Source: Solwaraspora sp. WMMD406 | GTDB lineage: Bacteria > Actinomycetota > Actinomycetes > Mycobacteriales > Micromonosporaceae | Assembly: GCF_029626025.1 (NCBI RefSeq) | Contig: NZ_JARUBF010000001.1 | Location: 3,224,001 to 3,288,000, forward strand | Direction: 5' to 3' | DNA: 64,000 nucleotides | Shown here: piece after piece, positions 26,089 through 33,783 of the stretch | How positions within the stretch are numbered: the stretch's first letter is position 1 | Layout of the letters: each line of letters opens with the position of its first letter | Program-made: the position numbers and the translations under genes | Notes under the pieces: generated by a model | The model's input: the letters and a program-made list of their open reading frames with translations, nothing else | The model's database searches: none | Told to the model about the DNA's origin: nothing

Positions 26089-27072
26089 TCAGCTCGGCGA
26101 CGGGTCGGGGGCCGGGGTGGTGTCGGCGCTCGGGGTCAGCGTGGGTAGTTCGAACGGGTTCCGCTCGGGACAGAGCGGGTAGGGGTACTCCACACTCGGG
26201 TCGCGCGCGGTGATCCGGCCGCCCTCACGCCGGAGGCTCTGACCGACCCGCAGCTGCTCCAGGTCTGACAACTCGCACCAGTCCGGGTAGCCGAGGGTGA
26301 TCGGCGCGCCGTTCTCGTCGAAGAGCCGGGCGCCCTCGACCAGCCGGCCCTGGCTGTCGTAGACGTACACGTCCAGCGGGGCCGGCGGCGGGGGAGCGAG
26401 GTACATCGCGCCGCCGTTCGACGCGATGGCATCCGGACCATCTGACGCTGATGCGGAGTGGAACAGGACGTACGAGGCGAACCACAGCACCGCCAGGGCG
26501 GTGGCGACGGCCACCACCAGCCGTGGCCAACGAGTCGGCCGCTGTCCCCGGCGACCGAGCCAGACCGAGCCGGTCACGGCCACGGCGAGCAGCAGCAAAC
26601 CGGCCAGAACGCTGTCACCGGGGGTGGGCAGCGGCCCGGAGATCCCGCCGAAGACGAGGTGGGTGAAAAGCAGCGCGGCGAGATAGCCGCGCAGCACCCA
26701 CCAGCCGGGGCGCAGCGACCGCAGGAACTCGCTGGCACTGCTGTAACCGAGGACCGGTCCGATCCGGTGATCGACCCGGTTCAGCCGGGTGCGGGCGCGC
26801 TGCCAGGCGGCGCCGGCCCGCTGCCCGTAGCCGGGGGCCGGGGTGTCCGCCGTCGGGGCGTCCGGTGCCACGCTGGCGCGCAGTTCGGCGGCGTACGCCG
26901 TTGGTTCGCCGAGCCGGTCGATCAGGGTGCCGTCGCCCTCGGCAAGTACCTCGGCGAGATGCTCGGGCAGGTCTTCCATCAGGTCGTCGCGGACCGTCTC
27001 CGGTAGATCGGCCAGGGCGGCCCGGACCTGCTCGACGTAGTGCGTGACCTCTGTCTGCGTCGCGGCGTTCAC
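26089..27072 (-). CDS. HAAS-type membrane protein, coupled to PadR gene
   Basis: A 327-aa membrane protein. Residues 1-65 match the HAAS signalling domain (THYVEQVRAALADLPETVRD, then LIDRLGEPTAYAAELRASV) found next to PadR regulators. The middle has three or four hydrophobic segments (about 125-220), and the C-terminal 110 residues form an extracytoplasmic part with a Pro-rich start (APPPPAPLDVYVYDSQGRLV) and two Cys. GTG 27072 shares GTGA with the padR stop. It probably acts as the partner or target of the PadR regulator; the ligand is unknown. Its 3' end converges on dnaE2. Confidence 0.8.
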   Translation of the reverse strand: MNAATQTEVTHYVEQVRAALADLPETVRDDLMEDLPEHLAEVLAEGDGTLIDRLGEPTAYAAELRASVAPDAPTADTPAPGYGQRAGAAWQRARTRLNRVDHRIGPVLGYSSASEFLRSLRPGWWVLRGYLAALLFTHLVFGGISGPLPTPGDSVLAGLLLLAVAVTGSVWLGRRGQRPTRWPRLVVAVATALAVLWFASYVLFHSASASDGPDAIASNGGAMYLAPPPPAPLDVYVYDSQGRLVEGARLFDENGAPITLGYPDWCELSDLEQLRVGQSLRREGGRITARDPSVEYPYPLCPERNPFELPTLTPSADTTPAPDPSPS

Positions 27073-27410
27073 ACCGCCACCCCCCGATCGTCGAGTAGGT
27101 TGTCCATCGTGGCGGCGAAGCCGCGCCAGACCTTGCCGGAGCGGGCCAGGTGGTCGCGGCCGGCGGCGTTGAGTGAGTAGTACTTGCGATGTGGGCCTTC
27201 CTCGGACGGGACCACGTAGGTGGTCAACAGTCCGGCCTGGAACAGTCGACGCAGGGTGCCGTAGACCGAAGCGTCGCCGACCTCGTCCAACCCGGCCGCC
27301 CGTAGCCGCCGCAGGATGTCGTATCCGTAGCCGTCCTCGCGTTGCAGCACCGCGAGGACGGCGAGGTCGAGCACCCCTTTGAGGAGTTGGGTGGTATCCA
27401 CGCGATACAC
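27069..27410 (-). CDS. PadR-family transcriptional regulator
   Basis: A 113-aa winged-helix regulator: VLDLAVLAVLQREDGYGYDI (first helices), the recognition helix with GDASVYGTLRRLFQAGLL, the wing VVPSEEGPHRKYYSLNAAGR, and a short C-terminal helix. The start is GTG 27410 (a second GTG three codons later is possible); the upstream region has a TAGACA-like -10 about 5 nt away and no clear ribosome binding site, so the mRNA may be leaderless. It is translationally coupled to the HAAS protein gene, which it probably controls along with itself. Confidence 0.9.
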   Translation of the reverse strand: MYRVDTTQLLKGVLDLAVLAVLQREDGYGYDILRRLRAAGLDEVGDASVYGTLRRLFQAGLLTTYVVPSEEGPHRKYYSLNAAGRDHLARSGKVWRGFAATMDNLLDDRGVAV

Positions 27411-27469
27411 GCTACTGTCTAGTGCGAAGTACCGTCAACCGCAGAGCAGATGTCCTGGATGTCGCGGAC

Positions 27470-28111
27470 CTACTGCTCGACGACGGCGATCTCGTTGACG
27501 ATCGCCTTCACCGTGATGGTCTTCTCGGCCGTGGCGCCATCCTCGGTCACCGTCAGGGTGTAGGTGTGCTTCTGGTAGCTCCCCGGCGCGCCGGCGCAGG
27601 GGAAGGAGAGGGTTTCGCTACCCTCCGGGCCCTCGTAGCTCTGGTAGACCCCCGGTCCGTCGACCGAGAGGCTGACCGTCGGCTGCCCGGTCGTCTTCCA
27701 GGCGAGGGTGACCGGTGTGCCGTCGATCGGCGCCAGGGTCGTGCCGGCCGGGCAGGACGGTTCGCCGGTGACCGCGAACGAGACGATCGTCGGCCCGGTC
27801 GACTGCCCGCCGCCGGTCGAGCCGCTGTTGCCGCCTCCGCTGTTGCCGTTGCCGGAGTTGCCGTTGTTGCCGCCCCCGGTGGCGCCGTCGCCGGTCTGGC
27901 CGCTGTCACCGCTGGTGCCCGAGGCGCCGTCAGCCGGCTCTGATCCATCCGTGGCCGCCGACGGGGCTCCGCCCAGCCCGCCGACGCCGCTCGGATCGAC
28001 CGACGCGCTGTCCGATCCAGGGGTTGGATTCTCGGCCGCCCCACAACCGGTCAGCCCGATCGCGACCGTCGCGGCGGCGGCGAGTGCGAACCGCAGTCCA
28101 AGCGTTGTCAT
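27470..28111 (-). CDS. Gly/Asn/Ser-rich lipoprotein with Ig/PKD-like C-terminal domain
   Basis: A 213-aa lipoprotein. ATG 28111 is preceded by ctggagga. Signal peptide residues 1-22 end in the lipobox LTGC. Residues 30-105 are a flexible linker rich in Gly, Asn and Ser (GGGNNGNSGNGNSGGGNSGS), probably spanning the peptidoglycan. The C-terminal 100 residues look like an immunoglobulin/PKD-type beta sandwich (PVTLAWKTTGQPTVSLSVDG, TYTLTVTEDGATAEKTITV) with a Cys pair. It probably has a cell-surface binding role. It stands alone upstream of the convergently placed PadR promoter. Confidence 0.82.
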   Translation of the reverse strand: MTTLGLRFALAAAATVAIGLTGCGAAENPTPGSDSASVDPSGVGGLGGAPSAATDGSEPADGASGTSGDSGQTGDGATGGGNNGNSGNGNSGGGNSGSTGGGQSTGPTIVSFAVTGEPSCPAGTTLAPIDGTPVTLAWKTTGQPTVSLSVDGPGVYQSYEGPEGSETLSFPCAGAPGSYQKHTYTLTVTEDGATAEKTITVKAIVNEIAVVEQ

Positions 28112-28220
28112 GCTTTCCTCCAGGAACCGCAAGCGCCGGCTGTGGCCGCCGGCCTGGCACTCACGGTAGGAGCCCGGTCACCCTCGTGAATCCCGCATTC
28201 GTGCCGCCCTGCGCCGATTC

Positions 28221-28265
28221 CGTCCGCGCCGGTCCCGTCCGCGCCGGTCCCGTCCGCGCCGGTCC
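28221..28265. repeat. Three perfect 15-bp tandem repeats
   Basis: The unit cgtccgcgccggtcc is repeated three times without a mismatch, 39 bp before the -10 box of the methyltransferase gene, in the 205-bp divergent gap between that gene and the lipoprotein gene. The phase (15 bp) does not match the DNA helix, so a protein-binding role is uncertain. Confidence 0.9.
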
Positions 28266-28303
28266 CGTCCGGCCCGCGCCGATCCTCGCCACCGGTGGGC
28301 CGA

Positions 28304-28309
28304 TAGGCT
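28304..28309 (+). promoter_or_regulatory. -10 box TAGGCT for a leaderless methyltransferase mRNA
   Basis: TAGGCT ends exactly 7 nt before GTG 28317, and there is no ribosome binding site, so transcription should start on or next to the start codon. The same geometry recurs at murT, murE and the leuS leader peptide. Confidence 0.6.
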
Positions 28310-28316
28310 CGCGCGA

Positions 28317-29066
28317 GTGGAGCGAACACACACCCGAAGCGGTCCCACCGCCGGTTCCCGTACCGCCGTCGTCTGGTCGGTGATCCGGGGTGAACTGGAC
28401 CGGTCCGGAACCCGTCCGCTGACCGTGGTCGACGTCGGCGGTGGCACCGGCGGGTTCGCCGTACCGCTGGCGCAGGCCGGCCACCGGGTCACCGTGGTCG
28501 ACGCCAGTCCCGACGCGCTGGCCGCCTTGACCCGACGTGCCGCCGACGCCGACGTCGCCGACCGGATCGACGCCGTACAGGGCGACGGCGACGCCCTCGC
28601 CGGCCTGATCGAGGCGGCCAGCGCCGACCTGGTCCTGTGCCACGCGGTGCTGGAGGTCGTCGACGAACCCGAGCGGGTCGTCCAGGCACTCGCCGCCGTG
28701 CTGCGACCCGGAGGCGCGGCGAGCGTCCTGGTCGCGGGACGGGCGGCGGCCGTGATCGCCCGGGCGGTGAACGGGCAATTCGACCTCGCCGCCGCCATGC
28801 TCGCCGATCCCGACGGTCGATGGGGATCGCGGGACACCCTGCGCCGCCGCTACGACGCGCGGAGCGCCACCGATCTGCTCACCTCCGCCGGCCTGCGGGT
28901 CGAGCAGATCCACGGGGTACGGGTGCTGGCCGACCTGCTGCCGGCGGCCGTCGCGGAAAGTGACCCGCAGGCCGTTACCGAGTTGGAACTCGCGGCTGCG
29001 GCCCATCCGCCGTACCGGGATCTGGCCACCCAGCTGCACCTGTTCGCCCGCCGCCTGCCCGCATGA
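28317..29066 (+). CDS. Class I SAM-dependent methyltransferase
   Basis: A 249-aa methyltransferase. Motif I is VVDVGGGTGGFAVPLAQAGH (about residues 37-56), followed by the acidic end of strand beta-2 (VTVVDASPDAL), motif II (VQGDGDAL) and ADLVLCHAVLEVVDEP with LRPGG. The long C-terminal helical part (RRRYDARSATDLLTSAGL) resembles CmoM/UbiE-type enzymes; the substrate cannot be told. The start is GTG 28317, leaderless. Its stop overlaps the next gene by ATGA, so the two form an operon. The same pair occurs close to the division cluster in other actinomycetes (from memory). Confidence 0.85.
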   Translation: MERTHTRSGPTAGSRTAVVWSVIRGELDRSGTRPLTVVDVGGGTGGFAVPLAQAGHRVTVVDASPDALAALTRRAADADVADRIDAVQGDGDALAGLIEAASADLVLCHAVLEVVDEPERVVQALAAVLRPGGAASVLVAGRAAAVIARAVNGQFDLAAAMLADPDGRWGSRDTLRRRYDARSATDLLTSAGLRVEQIHGVRVLADLLPAAVAESDPQAVTELELAAAAHPPYRDLATQLHLFARRLPA

Positions 29067-30250
29067 GCGGACCGGACCCGATGATGGTCGAGGCCGACCT
29101 GCTGCGGCCGGCCCGACCGGAGTACGGCGAGGCCAGCCTGGCCGACGTGCTGCCCAGCGCGCTGGCCGTACTCGGCGTACCCGGTGCGGTCGATGTGCTC
29201 GGGCTGACCGGCCCACTCGCCGGTGTCCGCCGGCTCGTCGTACTGCTCGTCGACGGCCTCGGCTGGCACCAGTTACCGGCGGCCGGTCGGGTGGCCCCGG
29301 CCCTGGCCCGGCTGGCCGCCGCGCCGACGGCGCGGCGACTCACCACGGGATTTCCGTCCACGACGCCGACCAGCCTGGTCAGCCTCGGGACCGGTGTCGC
29401 GCCGGGAGCGCATGGTGTGCTCGGCTTCCGCACCGCCGTACCGGGCACGGACCGGGTGCTCAACCACATCGAGTGGCGCGACGATCCGGACCCGCTCCGG
29501 TGGCAGCCGGTGCCCACCCAGCTACAGCGGGCCGAGGCCGCCGGCGTCGCGGTCACCGTCGTCAGCCGACCCGAGTACGCCGGTAGCGGGTTGACCGTGG
29601 CGGCGAATCGGGGCGGTGTCTATCGGGGTGCGGTGGACGTCGATCAACTGGCCACCGAACTGCTGACCGTTGTCGCGGCCGGGGACGGTCCGGTGCTGGT
29701 GTCCGGATATCATCCGGATCTGGACCGGCGCGGGCACCGGTTCGGGGTCGAATCCGAGCCGTGGCTGGCGGCAGTGGTCGAGCTGGACCGGCTGGTGGGC
29801 CGCCTGGTCGCCGGGCTGCCGGCGGACGCGGCCCTGCTGGTCACCGCCGATCACGGCCAGCTCAACGTGCCGGCGGAGCCGGACTACCGGTTCGACCTGG
29901 ACACCGACCCCCGGCTGCGGGCCGGCGTACGGCTGGTCGCGGGGGAGCCACGGGTGCGCTACCTGCACACCCTGCCCGGCGCGACCGACGACGTGGTGGC
30001 GGCCTGGCGGAGTGTTCTCGGTCCGGCCGCCTGGGTGGCGCGGCGCGCCGAGCTGGTCGAGGCGGGCTGGTTCGGTCCGGTGCCGGCCGATCATCTGCCC
30101 CGCATCGGCGACGTGGTGGTGGTGTGTCAGGAACGGTTCGTGGTGGTGGCCACCGAGACCGATCCGGTCGGCTCGTCGTTGATCGGGTTCCACGGTGGGG
30201 TGACCGAGATGGAGCTGTCCATCCCGCTGTTGGTCGCCACCACGGGGTGA
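29063..30250 (+). CDS. Alkaline phosphatase superfamily protein (nucleotide pyrophosphatase/phosphodiesterase type)
   Basis: A 395-aa soluble enzyme of the alkaline-phosphatase superfamily. Metal ligands appear in the usual order: VVLLVDGLGWHQL (Asp of the first site), a nucleophile region TTGFPSTTPTSLVSLGTG (Thr/Ser), SGYHPDLDRRGHRFG (Asp and His), and VTADHGQLNVP (Asp-His), with a final His in GFHGGVTEMELSIPLL. This set fits the type I phosphodiesterase/nucleotide pyrophosphatase family. It starts at ATG 29063, overlapping the methyltransferase stop by 4 nt. It lacks a signal peptide, so it probably acts in the cytoplasm. The substrate is unknown. Confidence 0.87.
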   Translation: MSGPDPMMVEADLLRPARPEYGEASLADVLPSALAVLGVPGAVDVLGLTGPLAGVRRLVVLLVDGLGWHQLPAAGRVAPALARLAAAPTARRLTTGFPSTTPTSLVSLGTGVAPGAHGVLGFRTAVPGTDRVLNHIEWRDDPDPLRWQPVPTQLQRAEAAGVAVTVVSRPEYAGSGLTVAANRGGVYRGAVDVDQLATELLTVVAAGDGPVLVSGYHPDLDRRGHRFGVESEPWLAAVVELDRLVGRLVAGLPADAALLVTADHGQLNVPAEPDYRFDLDTDPRLRAGVRLVAGEPRVRYLHTLPGATDDVVAAWRSVLGPAAWVARRAELVEAGWFGPVPADHLPRIGDVVVVCQERFVVVATETDPVGSSLIGFHGGVTEMELSIPLLVATTG

Positions 30251-30544
30251 TCCCGGCCCACTCCCGCCTGCGGGGCAGGTCGGACTTATCAGAATGTTCG
30301 CTGTATACCTGGAGCGAAGACATCAAGATCGGCGGAAGACCGGATCGGCGCGACCTGGCTTACCAATGGCCGGCTACGCTGTTACGGGGTAATGACGTCC
30401 GCCGGACGGAAAATCAACCCAGGCGGTAGGTCGTCCCGCTTTCCGACCCGCGAACCCCCTCGTAGACTTGCGGGTAAGCAGCCGGTTGGCTGCCACGGTC
30501 TGTCGGTCCGACCGGACCGACCAACGTGACCGGGGAGGAGTGCC

Positions 30545-30931
30545 GTGCCGCTCTCGGAGCACGAGCAGCGGCTGTTCGAGCAGATCGAGCGGTCGCTTGC
30601 CGAGGACCCCAAATTCGCCTCGGCCGTGCGCGCCAGCGACCCGCGTTTCCACGCGCGGCGTCGCCTGCTCGTCGCTGCCGGTGTGATCATCGTTGGCCTT
30701 GCCCTGGTCGTCTACGGCACGGTGAGCAAAGTGTCGCTGATTGGTGTGGCCGGTTTCGTGGTCATGCTCGGCGCCGCCGCGTTCGCCATGCAGTCCCAAC
30801 GCAAGTCGAGCTCACCCGATCTCCGGGTGGTCGGCGGGACCGCACGCCGTAAGACCCGCAGTGGGCGGCGGTCGTCGTTGATCGACCGGCTGGAGGAGCG
30901 TTGGCGCCAACGCCCGGAAGGCCATCGCTGA
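30545..30931 (+). CDS. DUF3040 membrane protein
   Basis: A 128-aa protein with the DUF3040 signature at the N-terminus (PLSEHEQRLFEQIERSLAED, then DPRFHARRR), followed by two transmembrane helices (about residues 41-58 and 64-81) and a basic C-terminal tail. GTG 30545 is preceded by ggggaggag. DUF3040 genes usually sit just before mraZ and the division cluster in actinomycetes; here about 19 kb separates them, which suggests that the 31-49 kb block was inserted or rearranged. The function is unknown; a role in division or envelope upkeep is inferred only from position. Confidence 0.88.
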   Translation: MPLSEHEQRLFEQIERSLAEDPKFASAVRASDPRFHARRRLLVAAGVIIVGLALVVYGTVSKVSLIGVAGFVVMLGAAAFAMQSQRKSSSPDLRVVGGTARRKTRSGRRSSLIDRLEERWRQRPEGHR

Positions 30932-30949
30932 CCTAGCGCAGGCTGATCG

Positions 30950-30976
30950 GCTGCCCGGTGACCATGACCGGGCGGC
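30950..30976 (+). terminator. Putative terminator of the DUF3040 gene
   Basis: gctgcccggt (30950-30959) pairs with accgggcggc (30967-30976), ten pairs with one G-U, around a 7-nt loop, starting 19 nt after the stop codon. There is no T tract. Confidence 0.5.
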
Positions 30977-31249
30977 TTCACCATGCCCGCGTCACCGGCC
31001 GGTGTTCCGCGGAGCCGTACGCTTGCCCACCCAGCGCCCGGCGCGGGGTGCCGTGTCCGGCCGGTGGGCCGTGCGGCCCCTGGTCGGGACGGGGTCACCC
31101 CTGCTGCGGCATGTCCATCCTGCACGCGAGCGATTATGCCCGCTGCGTCAGTGCCAGGTGCTGTTTTCGCCCGATCTCAGCGCCCTTCAGGCGACATGAA
31201 GGGCTTTCGGGTCGACTGGGGTATTCGCGTGGCCTCTGCCAAGCCCGGC

Positions 31250-31329
31250 GGCCAAGATCAGCGCCAGGTCCAGCGGCGGAGGTCAGCGTCAGATCCAGCG
31301 GCCAAGATCAGCGGCCGAGATCAGCGGCC
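31250..31329. repeat. Degenerate 12/13-bp tandem repeat at a convergent junction
   Basis: Six units of the type ggccaagatcagc or gccaggtccagc alternate in length 13, 12, 13, 12, 13, 13, followed by a partial unit. Two units are exact apart from one base (31300-31312 and 31313-31325). The array runs over the stop codon of the transglutaminase gene (31321). The rest of the 389-bp gap 30932-31320 shows no gene. Confidence 0.8.
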
Positions 31330-33783
31330 GAACCGGCTGGTCAGCAGCCTTCGCGGGCTGAACCGCAGCATCGACTCCCGCCAGACACCCACGGCACCGA
31401 ACGCTCGACCGGACACGTCCATCAGCTGGGCCCGCCAGTGCAGCAGCACCGACGGCGGCAGCAGACGGGCGACGATCCGGGTACGCCGGCTCGCCCCGGC
31501 GGACAACGCCTGACGGGTACGGCGTAGCGCGTCGACCAGCGGTGCCCCCGGCATCGGCTCCCGGGCGTACCGGGCCCGTTCCTCGGCCTGACCGAGGAGC
31601 CGGACCGCGTCGGCGGCGGTGTCCCGCACCGCCTCCGACGCCGCGAGCCGAGCCGCCGTCGCCCGTGGTGTCTCCGACCTGTCCACCACGACGCGCAGGT
31701 CGACCATGGTGTCGATCAGTTCCGTCCAGGCCGCGTGCGCGTGCTCCCGGGCGTGGTCGACATCGCCGCCGGTGACCACCATCACCGGGCCGGCGGCGTC
31801 GCCGTCGGCCGCGATCCGTGGTCCCGGGGTGCCCGAGGTCCGGGCCAGCCGTCGGCGGCGTACCGAGGCCCGGTGCAGGGCCGGCAGCGCCAGCAGCGCG
31901 ATCAGCACGATCGCCCCGGCCAGTGTCCACCACGGCCAGGTCGGACCGGAGGACGCGCTACCGCTGGCACCGGCACCCTCGTCGCCCTCGTCGATGTTGC
32001 CCGGACCGGCGTCGGGCAGCGGCCCGGCGGACGGCACCGCCCCCGGCGCGACGCTCGGCGCCACGGTCGGGTCGGTCGCCTCCGGCGCGTCCACGTCCGG
32101 TGCCCAGTCCGAACGTACCGAACCCGGCACACTCGCCGCCGGCGTCGGATCGAACGGCACCCAACCGAGCCCGTCGAAATAGACCTCAGTCCAGGCATGC
32201 AGGTTCAGATTGGTCAGGGTGTAGGTGTTCTCCAGCTGTCGCGAACCGTTCGTGAAGCCGAAGGCGACCCGGGCCGGGATGCCGGCCGCGCGCACCATCC
32301 AGGCCATCGCGGCGGCGTACTGCTGGCAGAAACCCACCTTGTTGTCCAGGAAGTTGACGATGTCCTGGCTGGCCGTACCGCCCTCGGTGGCGAGGCTGTA
32401 GCTGAACCCGTTGTCCCGCGAGAAATGGTCGTAGATCGCCCGTACCCGGTCGTAGTCGCTGCGCGACCCGTCGACCAGTTCGCCGACCAGCGCGGTGACC
32501 TGCGGCACCTGCGGCACCGGCGTGAACTGCTGCCAGATCGGGTCGTCGACGGTGAGCGACGGGGACCGGCGCAGCGCCCCCGGCGTGTACGACGAGCGGA
32601 CATAGGTGAATTCGTAGGTCAACCCGCGGGCCCGGGACCGGCCGGAGAAGACGACCTGCGCGGTCGGGTCGTACGCCCACGACCCGTCGATGTCGCGCAT
32701 CTCCACCGGTACGGCGTACGTCGGCAGCAGCGCCATGTTGAAGTCGTCGGTGACCTCGACGCTTGCCTCGAACTCCTCGTGGCTGACGCCGGAGGAGCGG
32801 ATCCGGGGATCCTCGCGGGGATCGGACAGCGCCAGCGCCGACGACGGGCGGCCCCGGGGCGGGCGGCTGGCGAAGCCGTCGTCACGGACCTCGTCGGCCA
32901 CCCCGATCCGCAGGTATGCCGGGTTCGGGTCGTCCGTGGTCACCCGGACCATCTCGGTGACCTCGGTCTGGTTGAGCTGACCACTCAACGCCGCGAAGAG
33001 ATTGACCTGACCCGGCCCGTTGCCCAACCCGCTGCCCGAGCCGCCGCCGCCCAACGTGCTCAACAGACCCGAGGTCATCCCAGGGATCGCCAGCGGGATG
33101 GCGACCGCGACCACCACCCCGACCACCGCCAGCCGGCGTCCGGCCGCGGCCAACGGCGACGGCTCCCAGACATCGACGTCGCGGCCGTCGCCGGTGAAGC
33201 GTCGGCCGAACCGGCGGACCCGGTCGACGTTGTCCGCCATCAGCAGCCACAGGTAGCCGACCGCGCCGACGACGAACGGCACCGCCGGAACGCTGTCGAC
33301 GTAGATCGCCACCGGTACCGAGTAGATCGCCAGCATCGGCAGCCCGGCCAGCGCCGGTCGGCGCAACGTCACGGTCAGCAGGTCCACCACCACGGCGACC
33401 GAACCCACCCCGAGCACGGTGATGAACAGCAGGGCGTCGCCGTCCGGCACCGGTACGCCGTACACGTGCACGTCCCGGGCGGACTGCGCCAGCAGAGAGC
33501 CGAAGTGGCCGAGAGTCGCCGGGGACGGCAGCACCACGAGGAACTCGTCCCCGCTCGGGAACAACCAGGTCAGGGCGAGCAGCAGCGCGCCGACCATGGT
33601 GACCGGCTGTAGCCAGCCCGGCGCCAGCAGCGTACGGGTGAGCATCGCGGTGCCGCCCACCAGCACGACCGTGATCGTGCACTGCACCAGCCAGGTCCAG
33701 CTTTCGAAGATGGTGGCCAGCGGCGCGGCCGCCATCACCGTGGCCGCCGCGGCGACCAGACCCAGGTGCCTGCGGGTGCTCAT
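31321..33783 (-). CDS. TgpA-like membrane transglutaminase
   Basis: An 820-aa membrane enzyme of the TgpA family. The N-terminal third has about six to seven transmembrane helices (residues 5-225). A large extracytoplasmic part follows, containing a transglutaminase core with Cys486 (VGFCQQYAAAMAWMVRAAG), His529 (NLHAWTEVYF) and Asp545 (PFDPTPAAS) as catalytic triad. Residues 555-615 are a Pro/Ala/Asp-rich linker, a further transmembrane helix lies near 625-645, and a DUF4129-like cytoplasmic helical tail closes the protein. It overlaps the DUF58 gene by ATGA. The moxR-DUF58-tgpA order is a common operon; its physiological substrate is not known. Confidence 0.9.
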   Translation of the reverse strand: MSTRRHLGLVAAAATVMAAAPLATIFESWTWLVQCTITVVLVGGTAMLTRTLLAPGWLQPVTMVGALLLALTWLFPSGDEFLVVLPSPATLGHFGSLLAQSARDVHVYGVPVPDGDALLFITVLGVGSVAVVVDLLTVTLRRPALAGLPMLAIYSVPVAIYVDSVPAVPFVVGAVGYLWLLMADNVDRVRRFGRRFTGDGRDVDVWEPSPLAAAGRRLAVVGVVVAVAIPLAIPGMTSGLLSTLGGGGSGSGLGNGPGQVNLFAALSGQLNQTEVTEMVRVTTDDPNPAYLRIGVADEVRDDGFASRPPRGRPSSALALSDPREDPRIRSSGVSHEEFEASVEVTDDFNMALLPTYAVPVEMRDIDGSWAYDPTAQVVFSGRSRARGLTYEFTYVRSSYTPGALRRSPSLTVDDPIWQQFTPVPQVPQVTALVGELVDGSRSDYDRVRAIYDHFSRDNGFSYSLATEGGTASQDIVNFLDNKVGFCQQYAAAMAWMVRAAGIPARVAFGFTNGSRQLENTYTLTNLNLHAWTEVYFDGLGWVPFDPTPAASVPGSVRSDWAPDVDAPEATDPTVAPSVAPGAVPSAGPLPDAGPGNIDEGDEGAGASGSASSGPTWPWWTLAGAIVLIALLALPALHRASVRRRRLARTSGTPGPRIAADGDAAGPVMVVTGGDVDHAREHAHAAWTELIDTMVDLRVVVDRSETPRATAARLAASEAVRDTAADAVRLLGQAEERARYAREPMPGAPLVDALRRTRQALSAGASRRTRIVARLLPPSVLLHWRAQLMDVSGRAFGAVGVWRESMLRFSPRRLLTSRFGR

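Noticed and set aside
31250-31329. Tandem 12/13-bp repeats as a mini CRISPR array
   Set aside because: Units are contiguous, too short and degenerate, with no spacers.
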